Position numbers and translations under genes: made by a program. DNA of 16,766 bases from Spirogloea muscicola (taxonomy: Eukaryota > Streptophyta > Zygnematophyceae > Spirogloeales > Spirogloeaceae): positions 1,369,308 to 1,386,073 of the forward strand of contig WELB01000006.1 of the NCBI GenBank assembly GCA_009602725.1, given 5' to 3'. The first letter of the stretch is position 1; the number at the start of each line of letters is the position of its first letter. Positions 6,821 to 16,665 of the stretch are shown piece after piece. Below the pieces are notes generated by a model. The model made no database searches and was not told the origin of the DNA. It was given only the letters and a program-made list of their open reading frames with translations.

Positions 6821-9545
6821 CCGAGGGCCGGCCCAGCGGCCGCCCAGGCTACGGCGGCGGCCTGGCTCATGGCCCCCCGAGCGTCACGAGCCTGGCGAGC
6901 CCCGCGTGGGCGGCGGGGCATGGGACGGCCGCGGGCGCCGCGAAGAGGAAGGGCAAGGAGGCCGCGGCCGAGGAGGGCGCCGGGAGCAGCACCGAGGAGG
7001 ACGGGGACGACAGCGTAGCCAGGGGGGGAGGGGAGGCCCACAAGCACGAGCGCATGACCGACGGCGGCGGCAGGGAGGCGCAGGAGCAGGACACGGCGGC
7101 GGCGCTGCAGGGCAAGGGGCGCCCGGATGCGGCCAGCAGGGCGGAGGACGGCGAGGAGGCCGACATGGAGGAGGGGCAGCGGAGGTCGCAGATCCCTCGG
7201 CCCGGCCCGCTCGCTTGGCCGCCACCCGCCGAGGAGGCAGCGCGGCCCCTGACGGATGCCCGAGGGACGGCGGCGGCTGCAGGCGACCCAGAGGCGCGAG
7301 CGCTGCAAGCGTGGCAGGTGCGCCCGCCCGGCCTCGCATCCACGGGGTCGAGGATGGATGAAGATGGCCAGGCTCCGGCGGCCAGCGAGGCTGCGGAAGC
7401 CAGCGTAGGACCGGGGATGGAGAGCAGCGCGGAGAGGAGGGACGACGGTCAGGCGGACGTCGCCACGTGGCCAAGCATCCGAACCTACACGGGCACCTCC
7501 AGTACAGAGTCGTCGAGGGAGAGAACGTCGGGCTCGTGGCCGCTGCCATCGCCCACCGAGCAGCAGGTCGGCAGACAAATGTCCTCCCCGCAGGAGCAAA
7601 GCCTTCTTGTGTCAAGCTGCATGCACTGCAGGGTCCTGCCTTCATGATCGCGGACCTGCATCACAGCTGGGATGTGACACGTAGACGAAGCATTGACGGT
7701 GTGGCTTGCTGCCTCTGCTCCAATAACAGACCAATGAATACCCGTGCAGCTTCTGTGGGAAGCGCTACTCCACCTCTCAGGTATCACCGAGAGCTACTCA
7801 CCTTGGGTCATCTAGCTCCTGACCCCGAGTCTGCCGACGTGCTAGGGTGCACTGCTGTCTGATGTCATCCACAGCTACTGCTTTGACCAGCGGGCATGCG
7901 GACCAAAGAGGGCATCTCTTTTGTCACCATGTGTGCGTGCTACGAGCGCCATGCAGCAACTCTGGCGTTGGGCATAGGAGTACTTGATAGGCTGTCATTC
8001 ATACGTCTTGATCCTGTCAAAGCAAGACAAGGTGCTTACTCACTCTTGCTGACCACGTGCAGGCACTTGGAGGTCATCAGAATGGCCACAAGAAAGAGCG
8101 GGCACAAGTAAGCCCAGCGCTTGTGGTCCTACTCGTGCTGGAGGCTGTGTTTCATGCTGACGCCTTCTCTGCTGAAGGTCAAGTGCACGACCTTAATTGC
8201 AGGACTGACCACGTCATCGGCCGCGGCCATGGTATGCAGGTGAAGAAGGCGAGGCAGCAGGCGTCAAGAGCAGCTGCATCGAGCCGCATGTACGGGTCCC
8301 TCTGACCAGCTCCATCCAAAGACTGGGTGGTTGCCCCGCTTGACCTTGTCTTCGAGGTCCAGGTGGCCCCCGTCCTCGCAGTCATTACCTTCGCAGGAGC
8401 AAACGGGTGCTCACAAATGCTCTTCTGCCTGCAGGCTGGCAGGGCAGTCGAGGCTGCAACCGCCGCAATCCTTCCAGCTATCTCACCACTCGTATCAGCC
8501 CCCGGCCCCGACGCTGGGGCCACCCGGCAGCACCGAGGGCACGGCCTCGCACTTGGCGGCCGCCACGGCGATCGCCATGGTGATGACGCCTGGCATGCCG
8601 TCTTTCCGCCCGTCCTACTCGCTGCACCCGTGGCTGCCCCAGGGGACCGTCACCATGCCCGGCACAGGCGGGGGCTCGTGGGTCTACGTCCCTCCGGGTG
8701 GCGCTGCCCTCGGCCACTTGGGTGCTCCAGCGATGGGGGGCCAACCGCCGCTGGGCGCGCAGCCTTTCAGGGTGGGCCTAGAGGGTCCCCATTGGAGCAC
8801 ATACCCATTTTCCCGCCCCAGCCCGTCCCAACAGGGTGAGCGCAGGCTTGGCTCCAGTCAATGTTGCAGACATTGTTATGAAGCTCTCGCTTGTATACAG
8901 TAGAGCCAAAGGTCACGACATCTTCTCAGTCCTGCCAAACGTGCATCTGTTCTCCGTGCAGGGGCCCCGTTGGACGACCGGCAGACGCATGGCTCGTCCT
9001 TCACTGGCCTCCAATCGCAGCACACGGCGCAGGAGTTCAGCTCCGAGTACGGCCAGCGCGAGCCAGTCGAGAGGGCGAGGGTGGAGAGCACACAAAGTTT
9101 GCCACCGCCAAAGCCGCCCCCTCCCCAGATCGACCTGCCACTTGTCTCCCAGAGCGATCGGCCGGCCGCCAGCCAGATGGGCTGGGCGCCTTCCAACATC
9201 GCCAACAACTCCCTGGCCCAATTTTTTGGGAACACGAGCCCGACGTGGCAGCACCACCAGCCGACCAACAGGGCCGCAAAGCTGCTGCAGGAGCCAACGC
9301 ATGGCCAAGAGCACGGTGCCTCCGGTGTGGCTCTGCAGCCCGGTGGCAGTGAGCACATTCCACCCGGCAGCCGCTTCCACGTGGAACAAGGGACGGCACG
9401 CGGAGAGAACCTGCAAGGCCGGCCTGGCCAGGCATCGGACCGTGAGCGCGACACTCCAACACTTGCAACTCCGCAGGAGGACTCGTCACTGCTAGACCTT
9501 CAGCTAGGGCTGGGGCCGCCCCCTTTCCCCAGAGCCCCGAGGTGA
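6821..9545 (+). CDS. Plant-type QALGGH C2H2 zinc-finger protein with C-terminal EAR motif (5' end probably missing)
   Basis: Exons: up to 7566 (donor GTCGGC; an earlier donor at 7318 is possible), 7730-7780, 8063-8107, 8240-8295, 8435-8835 and 8962-9545 (TGA). All internal junctions are GT-AG with matching phases. Exons 2-3 together make one finger, CSFCGKRYSTSQ then ALGGHQNGH (C-x2-C-x12-H-x3-H), with the plant-specific QALGGH DNA-contact motif split by the intron. A basic helix (HKKERAQ, VKKARQQASRAAASSRMYG) follows, then a long Pro/Gln/Ser-rich region. The protein ends LLDLQLGLGPP, an LxLxL EAR motif; in plants such motifs recruit TOPLESS-type corepressors. I infer a nuclear transcriptional repressor. 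The first exon is Gly/Ala/Glu-rich with a KRKGKE basic patch and stays open to the N at 6820. The nearest in-frame ATG is 7054, so either translation starts there or the true start is lost. Confidence 0.85.
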
Positions 9546-9739
9546 CGCGCATGCAGCCAGTGCAGAGAGTGGAGAGTTGGGGGGCCCGCTCCCCTCCCTG
9601 ACTCTGGCTGCAGGCTTCATGCCAATCCTAGATGCACTTGAATGTAGTGTGCATACCTTGCTTGAGGACTCCCCTACCAGCTCCAGTAGTATTGGTACTT
9701 CTGGTGCACGGAAGATGCTGAAATTGCAGATGTCATTGC

Positions 9740-9744
9740 TGTAA
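9740..9744 (+). terminator. Candidate TGTAA polyadenylation signal of the zinc-finger gene
   Basis: TGTAA lies 195 nt after the stop codon at 9545. TGTAA is the usual polyadenylation signal in chlorophyte algae such as Chlamydomonas; its use in this organism is assumed. Confidence 0.4.
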
Positions 9745-9871
9745 AGTGCTCCATTGTCGATGCTGAAGCTCAGCACGCTCACATCTCTCAGGCGATCGAT
9801 TGCGCCCTGCTTAGCCGTGCGCAGTCGCATGCCCAACTTTGCCAAGTCGTCTGCTTAAGCATGCCCGAGCG

Positions 9872-9876
9872 TTACA
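9872..9876 (-). terminator. Candidate TGTAA polyadenylation signal of the minus-strand coiled-coil gene
   Basis: TTACA on the plus strand reads TGTAA on the minus strand, about 434 nt downstream of the stop at 10312-10310. It is the only one seen in the convergent spacer on this strand. The distance is long, so support is weak. Confidence 0.3.
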
Positions 9877-10309
9877 GCTCCAAGACAGATGCACGAGCCG
9901 CATACTCCACGGTGGCCCGCCCACATTCGTGATTGTTTAAGAAACCAGCTTCTCGCCTCAGATCTAACCCGCTGTACCTGGGAACAGTCATATCCAGGCT
10001 GTGCTGGCTTGCACCACCCATGCAGGTGCTTGGGCACAGCCAGTGTGACCACCGTCGTAGGACAACAGCCCGGGCTGCTGTCGGAGGAGAGGCGTGGCAG
10101 AGCGGCGGCTGTTCTGCGGCAAACCTCGCTGTCTGAGGCCCGCTGCTGGTGGATGGCAAGAGTCTGGGCTGTGCTGTGGCACCCTTGACCTTGACATGGC
10201 GCCTTGTGCGTGAAGGACAGGCCCCATCAGACCATCAGAACGCCCGGCTGCTTCTTTCCGTCCGGCTTGCCTGCATGGAAGGCATAGCGCAGGCGAGGAG
10301 CTCAGCGGC

Positions 10310-11144
10310 TCAGGCCCGAGGAGTGGCCATGTATCGTCGCCGTCGAGGTGATGCAGGTGGAGGTTTTGAGCTGCTGCTGCTGTCTCCTTTGGGCTGCCGG
10401 CATCGCCCCACACCTGCTGAAGGGCTAGTCCACGGCCTGTCCTGCTGGAGCAGGCCCTCGAGCCGCCGGGCAGCGTCGCTCGAGCTGCGGTGCCTCCCGG
10501 CCTCCTCCCGCACCGCCTCCTGCAGCTGCTCCAGCGCCCGGCGGAGCTCCTCCGCCTCCCCCTGCGCCGGTCCGCTCGACAGGCGCTGCACGTGAGCTCG
10601 GCCAGCTACATCCCGCGCCTCTCCTCTCCCTATGCAGTCTAGTGCAGCTGAGCCCTGACGGCAGCAACGGGCGCGACAGCAGCGCGGCGTGGGGTCAGGA
10701 GGCGGAAGGTCGTGCGTGGGCGCGGCAAGCGGACCTGCAGCAGGGCGCGCTCCGCCTCTCGCTCCGCCCTGGCGGCGTCCAGCTCCTTGCGCTGCCCGAT
10801 GACGCGCACTGCGCAGCACCAAACCGGGCCGGCCAGCCAGCTCCGCGTCGGTCCTGGCCAGCTCGGCTCAGCTGGGTCGCGGGCTGCAGCTCGGCTCGAG
10901 CTGAGCTCAACCCGGAGCTCCGTCCCGGCCGCTTGGCCAGCGCCCAGCTGCGAGCTCGCATGCGGCTGCCATGACGCGGCGGCTGCGCCCGACCTGCCAG
11001 CAGGCCGCACGAGGCCAGCAGCGCGATGGTCCCCAGCGCGTGCCGCTGCGCCGCGAGCTGCCGCCAGATGCCCCCGCCGCCGCCGATGGCGGGGCCCGGC
11101 GCGGCCGTCGCCAGATCGGAAGAGACCCTCCCGAAGGAGGCGCG
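10310..11144 (-). CDS. Small membrane-anchored coiled-coil protein, family not recognised
   Basis: Minus-strand exons: 11144 (or later)-10994, 10808-10735 and 10585-10310 (TGA). Both introns are GT-AG and phases agree (1, then 0). The first exon gives a Gly-rich start (AIGGGGGIWRQL) and one hydrophobic segment, HALGTIALLASCGLLA. The second and third give a charged helix: VIGQRKELDAARAEREAERA, then GEAEELRRALEQLQEAVREE and DAARRLEGLLQQ, a likely coiled coil. The tail has a poly-Ser run and RRRRY. The layout suggests a single-pass membrane protein (organelle or ER) with a soluble coiled coil; function unknown. The start is unresolved: a TAG precedes the frame at 11147-11145 and no in-frame ATG follows it, so an upstream exon, a non-AUG start or a sequence error (ATC at 11087-11085 sits in an ATG-like context) must be assumed. 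It lies divergent to AKR2 with about 230 bp between them. Confidence 0.5.
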
Positions 11145-11370
11145 CTAGAGGGCCGCGCTGACGCGTGACAAGGCGCGGTGACGCTGACGCTATCCGCTGA
11201 CAGGTGTCCCCTCCGCGCTGGGACATCTTCATCTCGACTCCGCGACCTGCGCCGTCGCCGCCGTCGCCGCCGCCGCCGCCGCCGCCACCCTTTGCCGCCG
11301 CGGCGTCCGGCGAGGGCGGAGACCGCGGGCCGTCGGGCCTCGCCGCTAGCACCTCGCTGCGCCGGCCGCC
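11145..11370. promoter_or_regulatory. Divergent intergenic/promoter region with CCG tract
   Basis: This short GC-rich spacer lies between the head of the minus-strand coiled-coil gene and the AKR2 start. It contains a (CCG)n-like run at 11251-11287. No TATA box is evident. A shared bidirectional promoter is plausible from the arrangement, but part of it may be 5' UTR or an unplaced first exon of the minus-strand gene. Confidence 0.4.
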
Positions 11371-11641
11371 ATGGCGACCGCCGCGGGCAAGGCAAGGGCC
11401 GAAGGTGCGCCGGTCTGCCCTCTTGCGCCCATGCTCTCGGCCCCTGCGCTCGGCCGCCGCCGCCGCCGAGCGCCGCCGTCTCGGCGCCTGGCGGTCGCCA
11501 TGCCGTCGCGGCTCGTCAGCTATACCCTGCCTGCCGCGCGCTCCATCTTCGCGGCGCGCAAGGCGACGCGAAGATGGTGCTGAGCGGCCCGCTCAGCACC
11601 ATAGGCTAGGGCGTGCTGCCGGTGAAGCCGGGAGCCGGGAC

Positions 11642-11672
<31 letters not shown>

Positions 11673-14135
11673 TGGCGGCGAGCGCCGCTGCTCGCAGTAG
11701 CCCGCTCGTTGGTCTTCGTGTCAGCGCAGAGCCGTGGAACTCGTTCTCTGGCTCACATCTCCATGGCCCTCTGTGCACCAGCTGACAAGGCGGCTGCGGC
11801 TACCGAGGACCAGCGCAAGGCAGCCACGCCGCCGCAGCCGGAGTCGGAGGAGGACGGTCGCGCCGCGGAGGACATCACGGAGGGCCTGCAGCAGATCAGC
11901 CTGGGGGGGCGGCCCGCCGGGGCTGTCGGCCCCGGCGGCCAGCCGCTCGACTTCTCCGCCATGTCCGGCCTGATGAATGTGAGCCCTCCACATCCCCAAC
12001 CCCCAGTTCAGGGCTGGCCTTCTGACCGGACTCAGTCCCTCACCCTCTTGCATCCGTTGAGGCAGGCTAGCAAGGCACAGCTGCCATTCGTGCTCAGCTC
12101 AGTCTTTGCAGCTTCTTGTTTGAGATGTCTGAGCTCCTGCGGCTGTCCAATTGTAGCCGTTCTTATTGCTGTGCTCAGACGCTAGTGGCAGCAGACCTAG
12201 CTATTGCTAGCGGAAATGAATCGGCGACTACAAGGCCGTTGTGCTGATGCTGCAAAGCTTGCTCTGCCAATATGTATATGCAGGACCCGAGCATCAAGGA
12301 GATGGCTGAGCAGATTGCCAAGGATCCCACGTTCACACAGATGGCACAGTCCCTGCAGAACAGCGTGAAGACGGACGGGGGCGTTCCGCACATTGATCCC
12401 CAGGCGTACGTGCAGACCATGCAGCAGGTCATGGCCAACCCGCAGTTCATGCAGATGGCCGAGCGCCTTGGTTCGTCGCTCATGCAGGTACAGCCTGCGC
12501 TCCTCCAAGATCCTTCTGATGCCAATGCACCACCTTAAAAAATATTTGCTGATGCAGTTGAAGCTGGACTTGCTGGAAACAAGATTACCCAGGAGCCAGA
12601 CTCCTACTTTGCAGTATGGCATCAGCTGCCTGAAGTCATGCTGGTGACAGTGGGGGCCATGCATCCTCCTGGAACTGTCAGCCTGCGTGCTGACCCATCA
12701 GACTGCTTGCTGGTTGGACTGCGGGCAAGCAGGACCCGCAGATGGCAAATATGATGCAGCAGATGCAAAACCCGCTGTACAAGCAGCAGCTGGAGTCTCG
12801 CATGGCAGCACTTCGAGAAGATGAGGAGCTCAAGCCAATTCTTGAGGAGCTCGAGACTGGCGGCCCAGGGGCCATGATGAAGTAAGCACCTAGCTTGTGC
12901 AGAATCTTGTATCGTGCTGAAATGCCTCGTCTTGTTCAGAGCAACCTTCTGTTTGATGTCTAACATGGTCTGTGAATCTTGTTTTAGGTACTGGAACGAC
13001 CCTGTGGTCATGTCTAAGATTGGCAAGGCCATGGGCGTGCCTCCTGGCATGCCAGGCGCCTCTGCGCCAGGCCTGGCTGAGGAAGGCGATGAGGAGGAGG
13101 AGGAGGAAGAGGAGGAGCTGGAGGTGCATGCAGCTGCCAGCAGCGGTGATTTGGAGGTAGGGGAGTTGCCTGACCATCTGTGGTCAGAGGTTATATACGT
13201 ATGTGTAGGTTGATGCAACAGCAGGAATACAGAACAGTGCAGTGCTTTAAGCGAGCCTCTGTCAGATAACCTGCTCAGGAGGCTAGCTGCTGAACAGGGT
13301 TCAGGGTCTATGGGAGAACTTACTTACATGGCTCGTGGTGCAGACGCTCAAAGTGCTACTGGCTGAAGGGTCTGATAAGGATGTTAAGGATGGAGAGGGA
13401 CGGACTGCTCTTCACTTTGCCTGCGGTTACGGTGAGGTATAAAACTTGATAAGCTATACTTTCTGCTGCTTCTTTCCTGCTGAGGCCCTGCACCCTTTAT
13501 TCCTCCCACTTCTCTTGGCTGTGCATCACATACATGCACTGTCCCCTGTACAAGGTCAGGGGTTTGTACATCATTACTTGTTGAAGATTCACAGAAGATT
13601 AGTAGACGCGGATGTCACTGCCTGTCACTGCAGCAAAGGTGTGATCCTTTTGATGTGCTCAGGTCAAGTGCGCCGAGGCGCTCCTGGATGCATTTGCAAG
13701 TGTAGACGCTGTGGACAAGAACAATAACACCGCGCTGCATTATGCCGCGGGCTACGGGCGTGCTGAGTGCGTGGAGCTGCTCCTCTCTCACGGAGCCTCG
13801 GTGTACGTGACCCTTCACTCGTTAGCTGGCTGGTGGTTTAGGGCCACTAGAAGCCTGTCAAGAAAACGGCTTGCACAGTAGCTGAGGACTGCAGATCGAT
13901 TTATGATGGCTGCTATTCACTGCAAAGCGTGAGGAGCAGCTTGCCATGCTCGCTTGCTTTGCTATGTTGAACGAGAATCAGTCAGCTGCAATTGCTGCAG
14001 GAAGCTCAGTCTCCTGCTTGTGTGATTGTTGGCAGGACTCTTCGCAACCTTGACGGCAAGACACCTACCGATGTGGCTACGCTGAATAAGCAGGATGAGG
14101 TCCTGAAGCTCCTCCAGAAGGACGTGTTCTTGTGA
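11371..14135 (+). CDS. AKR2: AKR2 ankyrin-repeat chaperone for chloroplast outer-envelope proteins
   Basis: Exons: 11371-11404, 11782-11978, 12284-12487, 12733-12881, 12988-13156, 13344-13436, 13663-13802 and 14036-14135 (TGA), giving 361 aa; plant AKR2A is about 342 aa. All junctions are GT-AG and in phase. The N-terminus is Pro/Glu/Ser-rich (PEST-like). Exons 3-4 carry the paired STI1-like substrate-binding repeats ([57 protein letters not shown]). A poly-Glu stretch precedes the ankyrin domain ([44 protein letters not shown]). In plants AKR2 is a cytosolic factor that binds nascent outer-envelope proteins and docks on chloroplast lipids through its ankyrin repeats. I chose ATG 11371 because GCCGCCATGG is a strong context and intron 1 ends in a good acceptor (CTCTGTGCACCAG) that restores frame. 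An unspliced start at ATG 11763 (MALCAPADK) is the alternative and would give 356 aa. Confidence 0.93.
11543..11577. repeat. 11-bp perfect inverted repeat (hairpin) in AKR2 leader/intron 1
   Basis: CCATCTTCGCG (11543-11553) is repeated exactly as CGCGAAGATGG (11567-11577) with a 13-nt loop. The right arm overlaps the first four bases (ATGG) of the next palindrome, so both hairpins cannot form at once in the same RNA strand. Confidence 0.85.
11574..11602. repeat. Perfect 29-bp palindrome, 14-bp arms, one central base
   Basis: Left arm ATGGTGCTGAGCGG (11574-11587), centre C, right arm CCGCTCAGCACCAT (11589-11602). It lies in predicted intron 1 of AKR2 (or in the 5' UTR in the alternative model). 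It shares the inner core TGCTGAGC/GCTCAGCA with the palindrome at 16026-16054. Confidence 0.95.
11643..11670. repeat. (CGG)n microsatellite
   Basis: About nine uninterrupted CGG/GCG triplets lie upstream of ATG 11672. The tract falls in predicted intron 1 of AKR2, or in its 5' UTR if the start at 11763 is used. Confidence 0.9.
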
Positions 14136-15566
14136 GCAACCCAGAGAAGCTGCAATAAGCAGCAGGCAGCAGGACACACGGTATCCACTTGAGTTAGCCA
14201 ACGCTTACGACAATAGATAACATCTTAGCATGCCATGCAATGATGACGACATTAAGGTAGATCTGGCCCCAGCAGCTTTGAGTAAGACGAACTGCAAGCT
14301 ATATGAAAGCTATTTTGATGTTACGAGACTAATCTTCTCCTCCAGGCATAGTTTCGGGGTTATTGGAACATTCAGGCAGTTTAAGGCAATGAGCACATTG
14401 GAGTCTTGTAGCTCAGGCTGCAGGGCTGATGTAAAGAGGTGTGTTACACTGGGTGCGTGACTTAACTGCATCAAGAGACCAACTCTTGTACACATACAGT
14501 TGCAGACCTGCAGGAGTGCCCCGACCCACATCACCAGAAGGTCAGGCTCAAGAACAGACATGGAAGAGGCGTGCAGTGTCATGTGGAAAAGTAGGAGTGT
14601 AAGGTGGAAAACTAATAGTTTTCAGGGACGAATGTTTGAGAGTAGCTTGCAAGACAGGTCCACATCAGTGAACAGTGATGTCGCTGATTAACAGTGTGAG
14701 CTGCCCAGCGGGTTGGGCAAGCCCCAAATGTGATAAGCTCACATAGGACTGTGCTGCCAGCCCTTGGCTTCGATGACAACTGGTCTAGCGCTCACAGATT
14801 GGGCTGCTGGCATGACTTATTGACTACGGATCGTCAGTACTACGTATTGCTTGATGCAAGTACTGCAGCAAGCCACTGGGCATGGAGCTGGTGAGGCAGC
14901 CTCTTGCTTGTTGCTGAACATCATTGATGGTTCCAGCAAGCCCTTCAGAAATTGCCCAGGCCAGTGCATCTCTTAGCTACCAAGAGCCCTGGTCTCCTGG
15001 CAGTTGCATGAGGACGCACTGAATGGGGCTGCGTGCATGAGCGCTGCCTAAAGAGCTCTGGCCTAAGCATCCTGCTTTTGAGAAAGTACATTGTGTTGTC
15101 GTTCTAGGGGTGCGCATGTCCCACAAGGTGGTAATACAATCTTCAGACAATTCAAGCAGGAGTGGCAGGTCTCCCACCCAGGCAGCGGCAAAGGCAGCCA
15201 CAACGTGCAGGCTCTTAACAGGGGGCTGGAGGCCAGCGTGCGACACTTGAGCCAAGCCCGAGTGGACAATTACCTAGGCCTCTGCAACAGGAACGAGCTG
15301 ACAACTACAGCCACCGCCAGCGTGATGTATACGCCCCGCCATGGGAAAGCACTGTGCTCAGGCTGCTCCTGCGACCGTCGTCGAGCCTCGTGGACATTCC
15401 TAGCTCGCGGCTGCGGCCCAGGCCCAGGCCCTGCCTGCTTGGCTGGCGAGCTGCTGCACATACAAGCAACTGATAAGGCAGTGATTGCTGGTCATGAACA
15501 GCCATCGTGGTGCTGCCTGTGAAGGGCTAGACAATCAGTCAGCTGCAAGAGGTCGGAAGCAGCGTG
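14136..15566. other. Convergent intergenic region, no gene recognised
   Basis: AKR2 (+) and the TRAF-type zinc-finger gene (-) converge here. Open frames (for example 15091-15522 on +) have no recognisable domain and no splice-linked partner. The first few hundred bases are probably AKR2 3' UTR. Confidence 0.5.
14430..14434 (+). terminator. Candidate TGTAA polyadenylation signal of AKR2
   Basis: TGTAA lies about 295 nt after the AKR2 stop codon. A second copy occurs near 14599. The signal type is known from chlorophytes; use here is inferred. Confidence 0.4.
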
Positions 15567-16665
15567 TCACCACCTTGTGTTATACATAGCGCCACTGCCG
15601 TTTCCTCGGTGCGCCTGCAAATCGTGCGTGGGCCAATCCCGTCGCCGCACGTACCTCGCGCACTGCGCACACCACTCCGTCCGGCTCCCGCAGACGTCCT
15701 GCCGCAAGCCGGTTTGCCGTTCAGTCTCCTCAGGTCCCATCAATACAGCAGCATCACGTGGTTTGGCAGATGGGCCATCCTGCTGACTGGCAGCACGGCG
15801 CCCCTCACAATGTGATCAGCCGAGTGGCGGGCGGCCACCGGGAAGTCACAGAAGGGGCACTCCACCATCCTCTCAGGGCATTCCTGAGCTTCATGCGACT
15901 GCAGTCGCAGCCGCGTGACGCTCGCCCCACACAGCGAGCAAAGAACCTGCGCAGGCCCGTGGTACCACCATGGTTGCTCATCGCTGAGGACTTGCAACTC
16001 GTGACTCGCTCAGACGTGGCAAGTTGCTCAGTGCTGAGCAGCTCAGCACTGAGCTGCAGGCCCGCTGAGCAAGCGTGGCGGGCTCGCTGAAGGCAAGCCA
16101 AGCGACAGGGTTCGCCATTCAATTGGAAGGCTATCGAGCACAGGCCGAGAATACAAGCAGAAGTCAGACTGAGGATGTGGTGCATGTTGGTTTGCAAGGT
16201 ACGGTCCTCCGGTGTCGTCGTTCTGAGGAGTGGCGAGCTTCAAGAAGCACGGCGGGCACGGATGCACGCCGGCGGACAGCAGCGCACGAGCAGCAGGCCA
16301 CCTATGCCTAGCGCTGCACCTGAGCATGCACGTCGTCAAAGTGCTCCTGGCTGCGGGACGCGGCGACCATCTCGCCGCACTCGCCGCAGCGCTGAAGGTT
16401 CTTGGAGCAGTGGGCAAAGTGGAGGTCGTAGTTCTTCTCGGGCACCTGCTTCTCGCTGCCGCGGGCGCGGCCGCGGAGGCGGCGGCCAGCCGATCAGCTC
16501 GTCGCACGTGGCAGCGGCACGCCAGCGCCACCACGGCGAGGGCTGGGCTGTCGCTGTGTAGAAGACGAGCCAGAGGGAGGAGGAGCGCGGCGCCGGCGAG
16601 CACCAGTGCGCGCAGAAGCGGCGGGCGCCGTCGTCCTCCTCGCGGGCCGCAGCAGCCGCAGCCAT
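15567..16665 (-). CDS. Compact TRAF-type zinc-finger protein (XAF1/TRAFD1-like)
   Basis: Four minus-strand exons: 16665-16604, 16455-16320, 15946-15809 and 15698-15567 (TGA), giving 155 aa. Splice phases match at every GT-AG junction (2, 0, 0). The protein is a chain of Cys/His modules: FCAH then CEKQVPEKNYDLHFAHC; LQRCGECGEMVAAS...EHFDDVH; LCSLCGASVTRLRLQSHEAQ then ECPERMVECPFCDFPVA...SADHI; and DVCGSRTEWCAQCARYVRRR. The order C-C-H-C, RC..C, H..H, C..C, H...CP.R.V.C..C, CG.RT..C..C is that of TRAF-type zinc fingers in animal TRAFD1/XAF1 and their plant relatives. These are zinc-binding protein-interaction domains; the role in algae is unknown. ATG 16665 is chosen because its short exon supplies the first CxxC pair. 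The protein is shorter than animal TRAFD1 and consists almost only of the finger block. Intron 2 (16319-15947) contains a perfect 29-bp palindrome. Confidence 0.88.
16026..16054. repeat. Perfect 29-bp palindrome, 14-bp arms, one central base
   Basis: Left arm GCTCAGTGCTGAGC (16026-16039), centre A, right arm GCTCAGCACTGAGC (16041-16054). It lies in intron 2 of the TRAF-type zinc-finger gene. Arm length and single-base centre are the same as at 11574-11602, and the core TGCTGAGC/GCTCAGCA is shared. Confidence 0.95.

Larger units (their letters stand above)
9546..10309. other. Convergent 3' region between two genes
   Basis: The zinc-finger gene (+) and the membrane/coiled-coil gene (-) end facing each other here. 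I see no coding exon in the 764 bp. It probably holds the two 3' UTRs, with one TGTAA on each strand at plausible distances. Confidence 0.5.

Noticed and set aside
6690-7361. Plus-strand 223-codon frame crossing the N
   Set aside because: Its left part is antisense to the RPB2 fragment and its right part is an Arg/Gly-rich shadow of the zinc-finger exon frame.
10639-11395. Long Arg/Ala-rich minus-strand frames over 10639-11352 and 10907-11395
   Set aside because: They are GC-rich shadows. The splice-consistent frame with the hydrophobic and coiled-coil segments is a different one.
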